A stretch of 64,000 bases of DNA from Caloramator fervidus (GTDB taxonomy: Bacteria; Bacillota; Clostridia; Clostridiales; Caloramatoraceae). The stretch is taken from assembly GCF_900108045.1 (NCBI RefSeq), contig NZ_FNUK01000004.1, positions 1 through 64,000 of the forward strand, read 5' to 3'. The notes beneath the pieces were generated by a model. The model searched no databases, was not told the origin of the DNA, and saw nothing but the letters and a program-made list of their open reading frames with translations. Of this stretch, positions 16,071 through 24,416 are shown piece after piece. The translations under genes were made by a program, and so were the position numbers. Every line of letters starts with the position of its first letter. Position 1 is the first letter of the stretch.

Positions 16071-18335
16071 ATGGTCAAAAAAAGAAAAAGTAAAAAAAGA
16101 GGAGTTTTAAATATACTTCTTATAATACTACTCTCTATATTTTTATTTACAATTGCTGCAGGAATTGGAATAACTTTAGCTATAATAAAATCTGCTCCAG
16201 AAATAGATGCAAACATTTTGGATAACTTAAAACAAAGCAGCAAAATATATGACAAGGATGGAAATTTTATAGAAGACTTTTCAGATATTCAAAATAGAAC
16301 TATAGTGCCTTTAAACAAAATACCTAGACACGTCCAAAATGCATTTATAGCCATTGAGGATGAAAGATTTTGGAAACACCACGGGATAGACCCAAAAAGA
16401 ATATTAGGAGCTATATGGTATGATATAAAAACAATGTCAAAAGCTCAAGGTGCCTCAACCATAACTCAACAGCTTATTAAAAACATAGCTTTATCTCCTA
16501 AAAAAGACTTTTCAAGAAAAATTCAAGAAATGTATCTTGCCCTTCAACTTGAAAGAAAGCTTAGCAAAGAACAAATACTTGAGGCATACCTTAACACAAT
16601 ATATCTTGGTGGAAATGCCTATGGAATTCAAGCTGCATCAATGTATTACTTTGGAAAAGACGTAAGTGAACTTACCGTTGCAGAAGCCGCATTAATTGCC
16701 GGACTTACACAAAGCCCATATAAGTATTATCCTTACAGCAAAAAAAATAAGGAAAATCCTAAGGTATATTTGGACAGGCAAAGGACAGTTCTTAAAAAAA
16801 TGCTGGAACAAGGATATATAACACAATCTGAATATAATGAAGCTATAAATCAAAAACTTGTTTTTAAAAGCAAAGAATCATCAAACACAATGAAATATCA
16901 ATGGTTTATAGAAGCTGCAATAGATCAGATTGCAAAAGATATGGCAAATAAGCTTAATATATCTGAAGGAGAAGCAAAACAAAAGCTTAGGACAGGAGGA
17001 TATAATATATATCTTACCCTTGATACTAAAATTCAAAAAGCAGCTGAAGATATATTGAATAATGATAGTTATTTTAAACAATTTAAATTGCAACCATATT
17101 CACCAGATGAAAAATCTCCAGAGATTATTCAGCCTCAAGCTGCTGCTGTAATAATGGATCCCTTTACAGGAGAAGTTAGGGCATTAGTTGGAGGTAGAGG
17201 TCCTCATCCTTTAAGATCTATAAACAGAGCAACTGAAGTTAAAAGGCAACCAGGTTCTGCTATAAAACCTCTTGCAGTTTATGCTCCAGCTATTGATTTA
17301 AAAATAGCAACTGCAGCAACAGTAATAGATGATACACCATTTTCTAAAGATCTTTTAGCATTAACTGGAGGGTGGCAACCTAAAAACTACGACTTCTCAT
17401 ATCGAGGAAAAGTAACTGTAAGAGAAGCAATTACACGTTCTATTAACGTAGTTGCATCTAAACTTTTGTTAGAAATTGGTATATCAAACTCTCTTAATTA
17501 TTTACAAAATAAATTCCATATATCAACAATTACAAACTCAGACAAATATGTAGCTCCTTTATCCCTTGGTGGACTTACAGAAGGAGTTTATCCAATAGAA
17601 ATGGCTGCAGCATATGGAGTTTTTGCAAATAAAGGAATATACTCAGAACCTATATTATATACATTAGTTACTGATAGATATAACAATATTATACTAGAAA
17701 AAAAACCAAATCAAACAAAAGCTATATCAAGTCAGGCAGCTTATATAATGCTTGACATGATGAAAGATGTTGTAAGAAAACCTTATGGAACAGGGTCAAG
17801 AGCTCGTTTTGGCTCTATGCCTGTTGCAGGAAAAACAGGAACGACTTCAGATTATACTAACGTATGGTTCTGTGGGGTAACCCCATATTATTCAGGAGTT
17901 GTATGGATAGGACATGATAAACCAAACAAATCAATTCCAGGACTTAAAAGCTCCCTTGCAGCTAAAATATGGGGAGATATAATGAAGCATGCCCATGAAG
18001 GATTAAAAGTTAAGGACTTCCCAAGGCCAGCAGGATTAATATATGAAAAAGTTTGTCCTATATCTGGAAAGTATCCAAATGAATATTGTCCTAAAACGAT
18101 TACAGAAATATTTATAGAAGGAACTCAACCCGTTGAGATTTGTGATTATCATTCTGCTCCTTCTTTACCTAATGAAACAACTCCAAACCAAGATAATACA
18201 CAAATTAACCAACAGGATAATGCTCAAAACAACAATCAGCAAAATAATACTCAGCAAGATAATACTCAGAATAATACTCCTCAACAAGATAATCCTCAAA
18301 ATACACAACAAAATACAAATATAACTTCACAATAA
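16071..18335 (+). CDS. Class A penicillin-binding protein 1A
   Basis: 754-residue bifunctional peptidoglycan synthase, anchored by one N-terminal membrane segment (about 13-36). The glycosyltransferase GT51 domain (about 55-235) shows EDERFWKHHGID, GASTITQQL and the KIQEMYLALQLE region. The transpeptidase domain has SAIK (Ser396-Lys399), a SIN motif (ITRSINVVAS) and KTGT (588-591). After about residue 700 the tail is almost only Asn, Gln, Asp and Thr, a flexible extension common in clostridial PBP1. RBS GGGGG precedes the ATG. Monocistronic. Confidence 0.94.
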   Translation: MVKKRKSKKRGVLNILLIILLSIFLFTIAAGIGITLAIIKSAPEIDANILDNLKQSSKIYDKDGNFIEDFSDIQNRTIVPLNKIPRHVQNAFIAIEDERFWKHHGIDPKRILGAIWYDIKTMSKAQGASTITQQLIKNIALSPKKDFSRKIQEMYLALQLERKLSKEQILEAYLNTIYLGGNAYGIQAASMYYFGKDVSELTVAEAALIAGLTQSPYKYYPYSKKNKENPKVYLDRQRTVLKKMLEQGYITQSEYNEAINQKLVFKSKESSNTMKYQWFIEAAIDQIAKDMANKLNISEGEAKQKLRTGGYNIYLTLDTKIQKAAEDILNNDSYFKQFKLQPYSPDEKSPEIIQPQAAAVIMDPFTGEVRALVGGRGPHPLRSINRATEVKRQPGSAIKPLAVYAPAIDLKIATAATVIDDTPFSKDLLALTGGWQPKNYDFSYRGKVTVREAITRSINVVASKLLLEIGISNSLNYLQNKFHISTITNSDKYVAPLSLGGLTEGVYPIEMAAAYGVFANKGIYSEPILYTLVTDRYNNIILEKKPNQTKAISSQAAYIMLDMMKDVVRKPYGTGSRARFGSMPVAGKTGTTSDYTNVWFCGVTPYYSGVVWIGHDKPNKSIPGLKSSLAAKIWGDIMKHAHEGLKVKDFPRPAGLIYEKVCPISGKYPNEYCPKTITEIFIEGTQPVEICDYHSAPSLPNETTPNQDNTQINQQDNAQNNNQQNNTQQDNTQNNTPQQDNPQNTQQNTNITSQ

Positions 18336-18336
18336 A

Positions 18337-18360
18337 AGGGCCATATGGGCCCTAATTTTT
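18337..18360 (+). terminator. Terminator of the PBP1A gene
   Basis: AGGGCC (18337-18342) pairs with GGCCCT (18348-18353), followed by a T-run. It overlaps the end of the converging spoVA gene. Confidence 0.8.
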
Positions 18361-18915
18361 TTTCTTTTCCTCATAAAGCTTTATAATCTCTTCCATTGCC
18401 TTTGTCATAATAGGTGCTCCAAATTCTACATCATCGCATCCATTCATCTTTCCAGGATCTCCAACTCCAACCACCAATACATCATAGTCATTTAATACAT
18501 CAACTGTATCTCCTTTTAATACTTTATTATGCTTTGGAATTCCATCTTTATCAACAGCTTGATAAGTTACATTTCCATCCTTATCTATAGAAATATCCAC
18601 TTTAACTCCTCTAACTTGGTTTGTATTAGAAGCAACAGCTATAACTCCCATTACCTCAACTTCATTAGAGTTTAAAATATATTCCATGGCAGTTTCTCCA
18701 TCTCCTTTATGGGTATTTCCCCTATCATCTACCATAACCACTACAGGATCATAGGGAGTTTGCTTTATAAGCTCTACTATCTCCTCTCCAGATAAAACAG
18801 TTGGATTACCTGCAGACCTTGAAATACACCTTGCACCAATGTTTTTAGCCGCTGTTTCAACGGCCCTTTGGGCCATTAAATCTCCATCGGTGACAATTAT
18901 AACTTTCTTTTTCAT
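18352..18915 (-). CDS. spoVAEA: Stage V sporulation protein AE, soluble (SpoVAEa-like)
   Basis: 187 residues, soluble, opening with VIIVTDGDLMAQRAVE and containing RCISRSAGNPTVLSGEE and DVLVVGVGDPGKMNG, the pattern of B. subtilis SpoVAEa. It is the last gene of the spoVA operon here, in the same relative place as in Bacillus (AC-AD-AEb-AEa). The spoVA proteins form the spore inner-membrane channel for dipicolinic acid; the role of the AEa subunit is not defined. No spoVAF follows: the operon ends in a terminator shared with the PBP1A gene. Confidence 0.85.
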   Translation of the reverse strand: MKKKVIIVTDGDLMAQRAVETAAKNIGARCISRSAGNPTVLSGEEIVELIKQTPYDPVVVMVDDRGNTHKGDGETAMEYILNSNEVEVMGVIAVASNTNQVRGVKVDISIDKDGNVTYQAVDKDGIPKHNKVLKGDTVDVLNDYDVLVVGVGDPGKMNGCDDVEFGAPIMTKAMEEIIKLYEEKKKN

Positions 18916-18926
18916 TTAATCAACTC

Positions 18927-19286
18927 CTAATTCTTGGTCTTAGGATTAAAAAGAAGAGCCATTATATATCCAAAGAATATAGCCGCTGCTATACCTGCTG
19001 CAGTTGCTTTAACTCCACCTGTAAAAGCTCCTATTATACCATACTTTTCAACTTCCTTAATAGCTCCTTTTGCTAAACTATATCCAAAACCTGGAAGTGG
19101 AACTGTGGCTCCTGCTTTCCCTATTTTCACTAAAGGCTCATAAAGACCTAAAGCCCCTAAAATAACTCCAGCAGTTACAAAGTAAACTAATATTCTTGCA
19201 GGAGTTAGGTTAGTTTTATCCATTAATATTTGTGCAACTACACATATGCTTCCTCCTACAATAAAGGCCCAAACATAATCCATCAT
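18927..19286 (-). CDS. spoVAE: Stage V sporulation protein AE, membrane (SpoVAEb)
   Basis: 119-residue membrane protein with about three to four transmembrane segments and the LPGFGYSLAKGAIKEVEKYG segment shared by SpoVAC/SpoVAE proteins. It is part of the SpoVA dipicolinate channel of the forespore inner membrane. Its ATG overlaps the stop of spoVAD by four bases (ATGA), so translation is coupled. Confidence 0.92.
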   Translation of the reverse strand: MMDYVWAFIVGGSICVVAQILMDKTNLTPARILVYFVTAGVILGALGLYEPLVKIGKAGATVPLPGFGYSLAKGAIKEVEKYGIIGAFTGGVKATAAGIAAAIFFGYIMALLFNPKTKN

Positions 19287-20305
19287 ATTCCCACACTCCT
19301 TTCAATGGTAATAGCGTGGGCTATACCTGGTATAGATTCTCCTTGCTGTGTGCTTGTAGGACTTAATAAAGCTCCAGTTGAAACTATCATTATCCTATTT
19401 AAATTTCCACTCATAAATTGAGAATATAAATATCCTGCAAAAACTGCTGCCGAACATCCACACCCGCTACCTCCTGCATGAACATCCTGAGTAGAAAGGT
19501 CAAATATTTCAATGCCTGCATCGGTAAACTTACTGCTTATATCATATCCATTTTGCTTAATTATATCTACTGCTATTTCCATTCCTATCTTAGCTAAATC
19601 CCCTGTCATTATTAAATCATAATCCGCAGCATTAAATCCTGTATCTTTAAGATGTCTTAAAATAGTATCAGCTGCAGCAGGTGCCATTGCTGCTCCCATA
19701 TTGTTTGCATCAGTTATACCAAAATCAACTACCCTACCTGTTGTTATATATGTTACATAGGGCCCATTTCCTTCTTTTCCAAGAATAACTGCTCCTGCAC
19801 CAGTAACCGTCCACTGAGATGTAGGCGGTCTTTGATTTCCATGCTCTAGAGGAAATCTAAATTGTCTTTCTGCTGAAGAAAAATGGCTTGATGTAGCAGC
19901 AATAGTTATGTCCGCAAATCCTCCATCTATCATCATAGCTGCAAGACTCATAGATTCAGTTAATGTAGAACAAGCACCGTATAATCCAAAGAAAGGAATA
20001 CCAAGTTCCCTTGCAGCAAAACTCGATGAAATTATCTGGTTTAAAAGGTCACCAGCAAAAAAATAATCCACTTTATCTGGAGTTAAATTAATTTTATTCA
20101 TGGCAAGCCTTACTGCTTCCCTTAACATCTTTGATTCAGCCTTTTCCCAAGACTTTTCTCCAAACAAATCATCTTCAAGAATTATATCAAAATAATCCTT
20201 TAAAGGTCCTTGACCTTCCTTTGGTCCAACTATAGTGGCAGTAGATAAGATAGATGGAGGATTTTTTAGTTTAACAGTATGAAGCCCTATTTTCTTTTCA
20301 GCCAT
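19283..20305 (-). CDS. spoVAD: Stage V sporulation protein AD
   Basis: 340-residue thiolase-fold protein that binds dipicolinic acid in B. subtilis and sits on the outer face of the spore inner membrane with SpoVAC and SpoVAE. Typical stretches are FFGLYGACSTLTESM and DVHAGGSGCGCSA. The ATG at 20305 has GAGGTG five bases ahead; an in-frame TTG at 20320 would overlap spoVAC. Central gene of the operon. Confidence 0.94.
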   Translation of the reverse strand: MAEKKIGLHTVKLKNPPSILSTATIVGPKEGQGPLKDYFDIILEDDLFGEKSWEKAESKMLREAVRLAMNKINLTPDKVDYFFAGDLLNQIISSSFAARELGIPFFGLYGACSTLTESMSLAAMMIDGGFADITIAATSSHFSSAERQFRFPLEHGNQRPPTSQWTVTGAGAVILGKEGNGPYVTYITTGRVVDFGITDANNMGAAMAPAAADTILRHLKDTGFNAADYDLIMTGDLAKIGMEIAVDIIKQNGYDISSKFTDAGIEIFDLSTQDVHAGGSGCGCSAAVFAGYLYSQFMSGNLNRIMIVSTGALLSPTSTQQGESIPGIAHAITIERSVGI

Positions 20306-20309
20306 ATTT

Positions 20310-20774
20310 TCACCTCGCAAGTATTTTGATAATGTAATATATTATTCCAACCAATATAGAAGATGATATTCCGTAAACTAAAATAGGACCTGCTATAACA
20401 AACATCTTAGATCCAACTCCAAAAATATAACCTTCTCTTTTGTATTCCATAGCAGGTGAAACTATAGAATTTGCAAAGCCAGTAATAGGAACTATAGAGC
20501 CTGCTCCTGCATATTTGCCTATGTTATCATAAACACCTATTCCTGTTAAAAACGCCCCTAGAAAAACCATAACCGTAGCTACATAATAACCAACATCATC
20601 CTTAGAAACTCCAAGGGATAAAAATAAATTCATAAAAAACTGACCTACATCACATATCAACCCTCCAACTACAAAAGCAAATACTGCATCCTTTAAAATA
20701 GAAGATTGAGGAACTTTTTTCTGAACTATTTGTTGATAGGTATTTTTAATTTCATTCTCTTTACGTTTTTCCAT
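20310..20774 (-). CDS. spoVAC: Stage V sporulation protein AC
   Basis: 154-residue membrane protein with about four transmembrane segments and the VPITGFANSIVSPAMEYKREG motif region. In Bacillus SpoVAC is the mechanosensitive pore subunit for dipicolinate release. RBS AGGTG overlaps the end of the small upstream gene, only four bases separating its start from that stop codon. Spacing through the operon is tight, so one transcript is expected. Confidence 0.93.
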   Translation of the reverse strand: MEKRKENEIKNTYQQIVQKKVPQSSILKDAVFAFVVGGLICDVGQFFMNLFLSLGVSKDDVGYYVATVMVFLGAFLTGIGVYDNIGKYAGAGSIVPITGFANSIVSPAMEYKREGYIFGVGSKMFVIAGPILVYGISSSILVGIIYYIIKILAR

Positions 20775-20778
20775 TCTA

Positions 20779-20922
20779 TCACCTTGCTTCCTTTATTTTT
20801 TCATTTTCTCCTATAATAAAAGACTCTAAATTCACTTTACATTTATCATAATCAAATCTTAAAAGCTTATCCTCTTTTTGCTTTATGGTTGACACCTCTA
20901 TCTTCTTATGTTCATAATACAT
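20779..20922 (-). CDS. Small 47-residue protein ahead of spoVAC
   Basis: An intact short frame, MYYEHKKIEVSTIKQKEDKL... to KEAR, 47 residues, with a strong GGAGGTG six bases upstream of its ATG. Its TGA lies four bases before the spoVAC start, and the spoVAC ribosome site overlaps its end, so the two are translationally coupled. It is charged and soluble, with a single Cys, and no known domain. A forespore-type promoter stands just ahead. I do not recognise it; in Bacillus the corresponding positions hold spoVAA/spoVAB, which it does not resemble. Confidence 0.75.
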   Translation of the reverse strand: MYYEHKKIEVSTIKQKEDKLLRFDYDKCKVNLESFIIGENEKIKEAR

Positions 20923-20943
20923 ACCTGCACCTCCGGCTACCAT

Positions 20944-20973
20944 TATTTTTCCCTAAATACAAAAAAAAAATAC
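20944..20973 (-). promoter_or_regulatory. Candidate sigma-F/sigma-G (forespore) promoter of the spoVA operon
   Basis: Minus strand: GTATT (20973-20969), 15-base spacer, GGGAAAAATA (20953-20944). The second block matches the sigma-F -10 pattern GGnnAnAnTr at every fixed position; the first differs at one base from GYATA. It lies between the sigF terminator and the 47-residue gene. Confidence 0.45.
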
Positions 20974-20997
20974 AAAAAATCCGGAATTATCCGGATT
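20964..20997 (-). terminator. Terminator of the spoIIA operon
   Basis: AATCCGG (20978-20984) pairs with CCGGATT (20991-20997); a long T-rich tract follows on the minus strand. The stem overlaps the sigF stop codon, and it separates spoIIA from the spoVA unit. Confidence 0.85.
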
Positions 20998-21745
20998 ACT
21001 CTAAAGCTTGTTTTATTAAATTTAAAACCTTTTTTTCTATTCTTGAAACCTGAACCTGAGATATTCCAAGCATTTTAGCAACTTCGCTTTGGGTTAAATC
21101 TTTAAAATATCTTAAAAATATAATTTGCCTTTGTTTAGGCTCAAGTTTGTTTATAATCTCTTTAATAGCAAGTTTATCTATAGTATCTCCTTCAGAGGTT
21201 TCTCTTTCACTTATCTTATCTATAAGAAGAACAGGGGATCCATCATCCTGATGTATTGTATCGTAAAGATATTCAGGACCATTAAGGCTTTCTAAACTTA
21301 AAACCACATCTTCAGAAGTGATACAAAGTTCCTGTGCAATTTCTTCAATAGTTGCCTCTCTTCCTAGCTGTTTTGCAAGTTTTTCTTTTGCTTGTTTTAC
21401 TTTTTTTGCAGTTTCTTTCATATTTCTACTAACCTTTATAAGTCCATCATCCCTTAAAAATCGTCTAACTTCTCCTAAAATCATAGGAACAGCATATGTA
21501 GAAAATTTCACATTTTGATCTACCTTAAAATTCCTTATAGCTTTTATAAGCCCTATACAACCTATTTGAAAAAGCTCTTCATAATCAAAACCCATATTTA
21601 CAAATCTTCTTATTACAAGATTTACTAACCCTAAATTGCTTTTTACTAATATCTCCTGGGCCTCCTTATCTCCATTTTGGCTTTTTATAATTAAGTCATA
21701 AACATCTTGACTATCCAAAAATTTTGTGGGCGAGTCATTACACAT
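20996..21745 (-). CDS. sigF: RNA polymerase sigma-F factor (SpoIIAC)
   Basis: 249-residue forespore sigma factor. Region 2 has the family core (FDYEELFQIGCIGLIKAIRN near residue 54), region 3 contains SRNMKETAKKVKQAKEKLA, and region 4 ends in the helix-turn-helix LTQSEVAKMLGISQVQVSRIEKK. It is held inactive by SpoIIAB in the predivisional cell. Third gene of the spoIIAA-spoIIAB-sigF operon, 13 bases after spoIIAB. Confidence 0.96.
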   Translation of the reverse strand: MCNDSPTKFLDSQDVYDLIIKSQNGDKEAQEILVKSNLGLVNLVIRRFVNMGFDYEELFQIGCIGLIKAIRNFKVDQNVKFSTYAVPMILGEVRRFLRDDGLIKVSRNMKETAKKVKQAKEKLAKQLGREATIEEIAQELCITSEDVVLSLESLNGPEYLYDTIHQDDGSPVLLIDKISERETSEGDTIDKLAIKEIINKLEPKQRQIIFLRYFKDLTQSEVAKMLGISQVQVSRIEKKVLNLIKQALE

Positions 21746-21758
21746 AAAAATTCCCCCA

Positions 21759-22184
21759 TCATACTGATTTAAACTCCTTTGTCATAATAACCCTTGTCCC
21801 TTTTCCTGGCTCTGATTCAACTTCTAAAGTATCCATAAAAGTTTCCATAACAGTAAATCCCATACCTGATCTTTCAAGTTCAGGTCTTGACGTATAAAGG
21901 GGTTGTCTTGCAAGCTCTATATCTTCAATTCCTTTCCCATAATCTATAACTTCAACAGTTAACTTTCTTCCTTCAATTTTACACTTTAAAACTATAGTCC
22001 CTTGAGTATTTTCATACCCATGTATTATGGCATTTGTTACCGCCTCTGAAACTGCAGTTTTTACATCTGAAAGTTCTTCTATTGTAGGATCAAGTTGAGA
22101 TGCAAAAGCAGCAACAACTACCCTTGCAAAAGCTTCATTTTGGGATTTACTTGGAAATTCCAATTTCATTTCATTTTCAAACAT
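21759..22184 (-). CDS. spoIIAB: Anti-sigma-F factor and SpoIIAA kinase
   Basis: 141-residue GHKL-fold serine kinase that binds sigma-F and phosphorylates SpoIIAA. The N box ([13 protein letters not shown], near residue 48), G1 box ([10 protein letters not shown]) and G2 box ([10 protein letters not shown]) are all present. The RBS AGGGGGATGT region precedes the ATG. It sits between spoIIAA and sigF as in all endospore formers. Confidence 0.96.
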   Translation of the reverse strand: MFENEMKLEFPSKSQNEAFARVVVAAFASQLDPTIEELSDVKTAVSEAVTNAIIHGYENTQGTIVLKCKIEGRKLTVEVIDYGKGIEDIELARQPLYTSRPELERSGMGFTVMETFMDTLEVESEPGKGTRVIMTKEFKSV

Positions 22185-22198
22185 ATTACATCCCCCTT

Positions 22199-22534
22199 TT
22201 AGAATTCCACTAAAGCTTTTTGTAAACTATCATATTCTTTTATTATCTTAAAAAGTCCTCCAAGCTCAAAAACCTTTTTTACATGCGGTTTTAAATTTAT
22301 TAAAGCAACTTTTCCGTTAAACTCTTTAACCTTTTTATATCTTCCAATTACAACTCCTATTCCAGAACTGTCCATAAAGTTAACTCCTGCAAAGTCAAAA
22401 ATAATTTTATTTAATCCTGTCTCATCTATCTTGTTATCAAGCTTTATTCTAACTTCCTCCGCTGAATGATGATCTAGTTCTCCAATCATTTTAACTATAA
22501 GAACATCGTCTTTTTTATCAAAAACTAGTTGCAT
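22199..22534 (-). CDS. spoIIAA: Anti-anti-sigma-F factor
   Basis: 111-residue STAS-domain protein. The phosphorylatable serine is in [14 protein letters not shown] (Ser57 by this start, matching Ser58 of B. subtilis). Dephosphorylated SpoIIAA frees sigma-F from SpoIIAB. Two Met codons stand in tandem; the second is preferred because GGGGGG lies six bases ahead of it. A sigma-H-type promoter is located 35 bases upstream. Confidence 0.95.
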   Translation of the reverse strand: MQLVFDKKDDVLIVKMIGELDHHSAEEVRIKLDNKIDETGLNKIIFDFAGVNFMDSSGIGVVIGRYKKVKEFNGKVALINLKPHVKKVFELGGLFKIIKEYDSLQKALVEF

Positions 22535-22568
22535 CATAATCCCCCCTTAAAAAAATCACAGTATATAT

Positions 22569-22593
22569 ATTCTATAAAAACCATAAAATTCCT
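22569..22593 (-). promoter_or_regulatory. Sigma-H promoter of the spoIIA operon
   Basis: Minus strand: AGGAATT (22593-22587), 13-base spacer, AGAAT (22573-22569). This matches the sigma-H consensus AGGAWWT-N12-14-RGAAT at every position and agrees with the known sigma-H control of spoIIA. No clear Spo0A box was found by eye. Confidence 0.75.
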
Positions 22594-22601
22594 TCTAAGT
22601 A

Positions 22602-22643
22602 TAAAAAAAAAGATAATTAAGTAGTAATACCACTTAACTATCT
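22602..22643 (-). terminator. Terminator of the GDT1-type exporter gene
   Basis: Twelve-pair stem with one non-Watson-Crick pair (22611-22622 with 22632-22643) and T9 after it on the minus strand. It overlaps the gene's stop codon and insulates spoIIA from the exporter transcript. Confidence 0.8.
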
Positions 22644-23269
22644 TTTTTAAACTTAACAAAATAAACCATAATTCCAACTGTAATAGTTATAAGCAAAAAA
22701 ACAGCAATATTTAATAAAGAATACAAAGTTGATAAACCAAAAATTATAAAAACAAATCCTGCTACAAGCTTTATATAATTTTCAGGTATTTTACTTCCTA
22801 TATAACTTCCAAATAAAAATCCTAAACTATCTGCTATAAACATACCAATAACTGCTCCTATTAAAACCGATACAGGACTTTTAAGTTGTGCTGCTAAAGT
22901 AAAAGCCATTATTTGAGTTTTATCTCCAAGCTCTGCTAGAAAGAAAGCCAAAGCCACTGTAACAAAATTAGGAAGTTTAAGTTTTGTTTCCTTTACCTCT
23001 TCTTCATCTTCATCATCTTCCTTTAAGGTCATTATACCAAAAGCTATAAATAAAACTCCAGCAATTATTTGAATAAGTTTCATAGGAATTAAATTCCCTA
23101 TACTGCTTCCTAGTAAAACTGCAATAACGTTAAGTAAAATTGTTGCTATAAATATGCCTATCGCGGCATCCCTTACTTTATATTTACTTGCAAGGGCTGC
23201 TGCAAGAAGCTGTGTTTTATCTCCCATTTCAGCAATTAACACTAAAAACAATGTTTTGATAAAAGCCAT
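22634..23269 (-). CDS. TMEM165/GDT1 (UPF0016) family manganese exporter
   Basis: 211 residues with six predicted membrane segments in two homologous halves, each carrying the E-x-G-D-K-T/S motif (AEMGDKTQL near residue 14 and AELGDKTQIM near residue 112). A short acidic linker (DEDEEEVKE) lies between. Bacterial members export Mn2+; the yybP-ykoY riboswitch in the leader is the Mn2+ sensor that controls such genes, and this supports the assignment strongly. RBS GGAGG before the ATG. Confidence 0.92.
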   Translation of the reverse strand: MAFIKTLFLVLIAEMGDKTQLLAAALASKYKVRDAAIGIFIATILLNVIAVLLGSSIGNLIPMKLIQIIAGVLFIAFGIMTLKEDDEDEEEVKETKLKLPNFVTVALAFFLAELGDKTQIMAFTLAAQLKSPVSVLIGAVIGMFIADSLGFLFGSYIGSKIPENYIKLVAGFVFIIFGLSTLYSLLNIAVFLLITITVGIMVYFVKFKKDS

Positions 23270-23302
23270 AATATCCCTCCTTATAATTAGTTTTTACAAA
23301 TT

Positions 23303-23428
23303 AAAAAACCTTTAACACAATGCAAAAGCATTGTGTTAAAGGTCTCGCTTGCTTTAAAGCAGATAAAGCCAGGCCAAAGGCCAGCATGTTGACTTTATCA
23401 CCCATTTGGGCAGCTACTCCCCTTTAAC
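23303..23428 (-). promoter_or_regulatory. yybP-ykoY manganese riboswitch with intrinsic terminator
   Basis: The leader on the minus strand starts with the motif AAAGGGGAGTAGC (23424-23412), contains the GCCTGGCTTTATC element near 23370 and closes with GAGACCTTT (23346-23338 region), the conserved yybP-ykoY elements. The last part forms a 15-pair terminator hairpin (23309-23323 with 23328-23342) and T6. CCTTT is shared between the aptamer P1 stem and the terminator, so metal binding would prevent termination. It controls the GDT1 exporter downstream. Confidence 0.92.
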
Positions 23429-23439
23429 ATCTACAATAA

Positions 23440-23468
23440 ATTATAATAAAGTTATAAACGTTTGTAAA
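23440..23468 (-). promoter_or_regulatory. Promoter of the riboswitch leader
   Basis: TTTACA (23468-23463), 17-base spacer, TATAAT (23445-23440) on the minus strand, about 12 bases before the first conserved riboswitch base. Confidence 0.75.
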
Positions 23469-23489
23469 TATGATGTTTTTATATTTCTC

Positions 23490-23518
23490 TTGATAATAAC
23501 TAAAATAAATGTTAAAAT
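23490..23518 (+). promoter_or_regulatory. Promoter of speE
   Basis: TTGATA (23490-23495), 17-base spacer, TAAAAT (23513-23518), 37 bases before the ATG. Divergent from the riboswitch promoter. Confidence 0.6.
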
Positions 23519-23555
23519 CCTATATTGTATAGTATAACAGAGGGAGGAAAACGCT

Positions 23556-24383
23556 ATGGAAATGTGGCTTAAAGAAATGCAAATTGAAGGCGCAGCTATG
23601 ACTTACAAAGTAAAAGAAACTCTCGTAAGAAAAAAAACTCAGTACCAAGACCTTGCAATAGTTGATACTGAAATCTTTGGAAGAATGCTTGTTCTTGACG
23701 GAATAGTTCAAACAACAGTTAAGGATGAGTTCGTTTATCATGAAATGATAACACACATTCCTCTCTTTACACACCCAAATCCAAAGAAGGTACTAGTTGT
23801 AGGTGGCGGAGATGGCGGTGCAATAAGAGAAATATTAAAGCATAAGAGCGTTGAAAAAGCTGTTCTTTGTGAAATTGACGGAGATGTTATTGAAGAATGC
23901 AAGAAATATCTTCCAGAAATAAGCTGTGCTCTTGATGATCCAAGATGTGAAATATTCGTTGGAGATGGAATACAATACGTAAAAGAACATAAAAACGAAT
24001 TCGATGTTATAATAGTTGACTCAACAGACCCCTTTAGCATTGCTGAAGGATTATTCGGAGGAAACTTCTATAAAGATATATACAACGCATTAACTGAAGA
24101 TGGTATATTTGTTGCTCAAACTGAAACTCCATTCTACTTACCAGAAACAGTAAAGAAAGTATTTAATGATGCTAGAAACATATTCCCAATAACTAAATTG
24201 TTCATGGCTGCAATTCCTACATATCCAGGAGGATATTGGAGCTTTACAATAGGTTCTAAAAAGTACGACCCAACAGAAGTTGATATAACCAAAATACCAG
24301 ATTTAGATACAAAATATTATACTCCAGAAATTCACAAAGCTTGCTTTGTATTACCAAAATATATTCAAGAATTAATAAAATAG
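23556..24383 (+). CDS. speE: Spermidine synthase
   Basis: 275-residue aminopropyltransferase that makes spermidine from putrescine and decarboxylated SAM. The SAM-binding motif [14 protein letters not shown] (about 82-95), the catalytic segment [14 protein letters not shown] (about 155-168) and GGYWSFTIG are standard. RBS GAGGGAGG is eight bases ahead of the ATG. Its promoter and terminator make it a single-gene unit. A speA-type decarboxylase is encoded at the end of the window; no SAM decarboxylase is seen here. Confidence 0.95.
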   Translation: MEMWLKEMQIEGAAMTYKVKETLVRKKTQYQDLAIVDTEIFGRMLVLDGIVQTTVKDEFVYHEMITHIPLFTHPNPKKVLVVGGGDGGAIREILKHKSVEKAVLCEIDGDVIEECKKYLPEISCALDDPRCEIFVGDGIQYVKEHKNEFDVIIVDSTDPFSIAEGLFGGNFYKDIYNALTEDGIFVAQTETPFYLPETVKKVFNDARNIFPITKLFMAAIPTYPGGYWSFTIGSKKYDPTEVDITKIPDLDTKYYTPEIHKACFVLPKYIQELIK

Positions 24384-24416
24384 GCCTAAGTGATACAGCT
24401 TAGGCCTTAACTTTTT
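24382..24416. terminator. Terminator of speE
   Basis: AGGCCTAAG (24382-24390) pairs perfectly with CTTAGGCCT (24399-24407); TTAACTTTTT follows. The converging TPR gene ends at its right arm. Confidence 0.8.

Noticed and set aside
18180-18330. Repetitive AAT/CAA-rich DNA that could suggest a tandem or CRISPR-like repeat
   Set aside because: It encodes the Asn/Gln-rich tail of PBP1A; units are irregular and there are no spacers. No CRISPR array was seen anywhere in the window.
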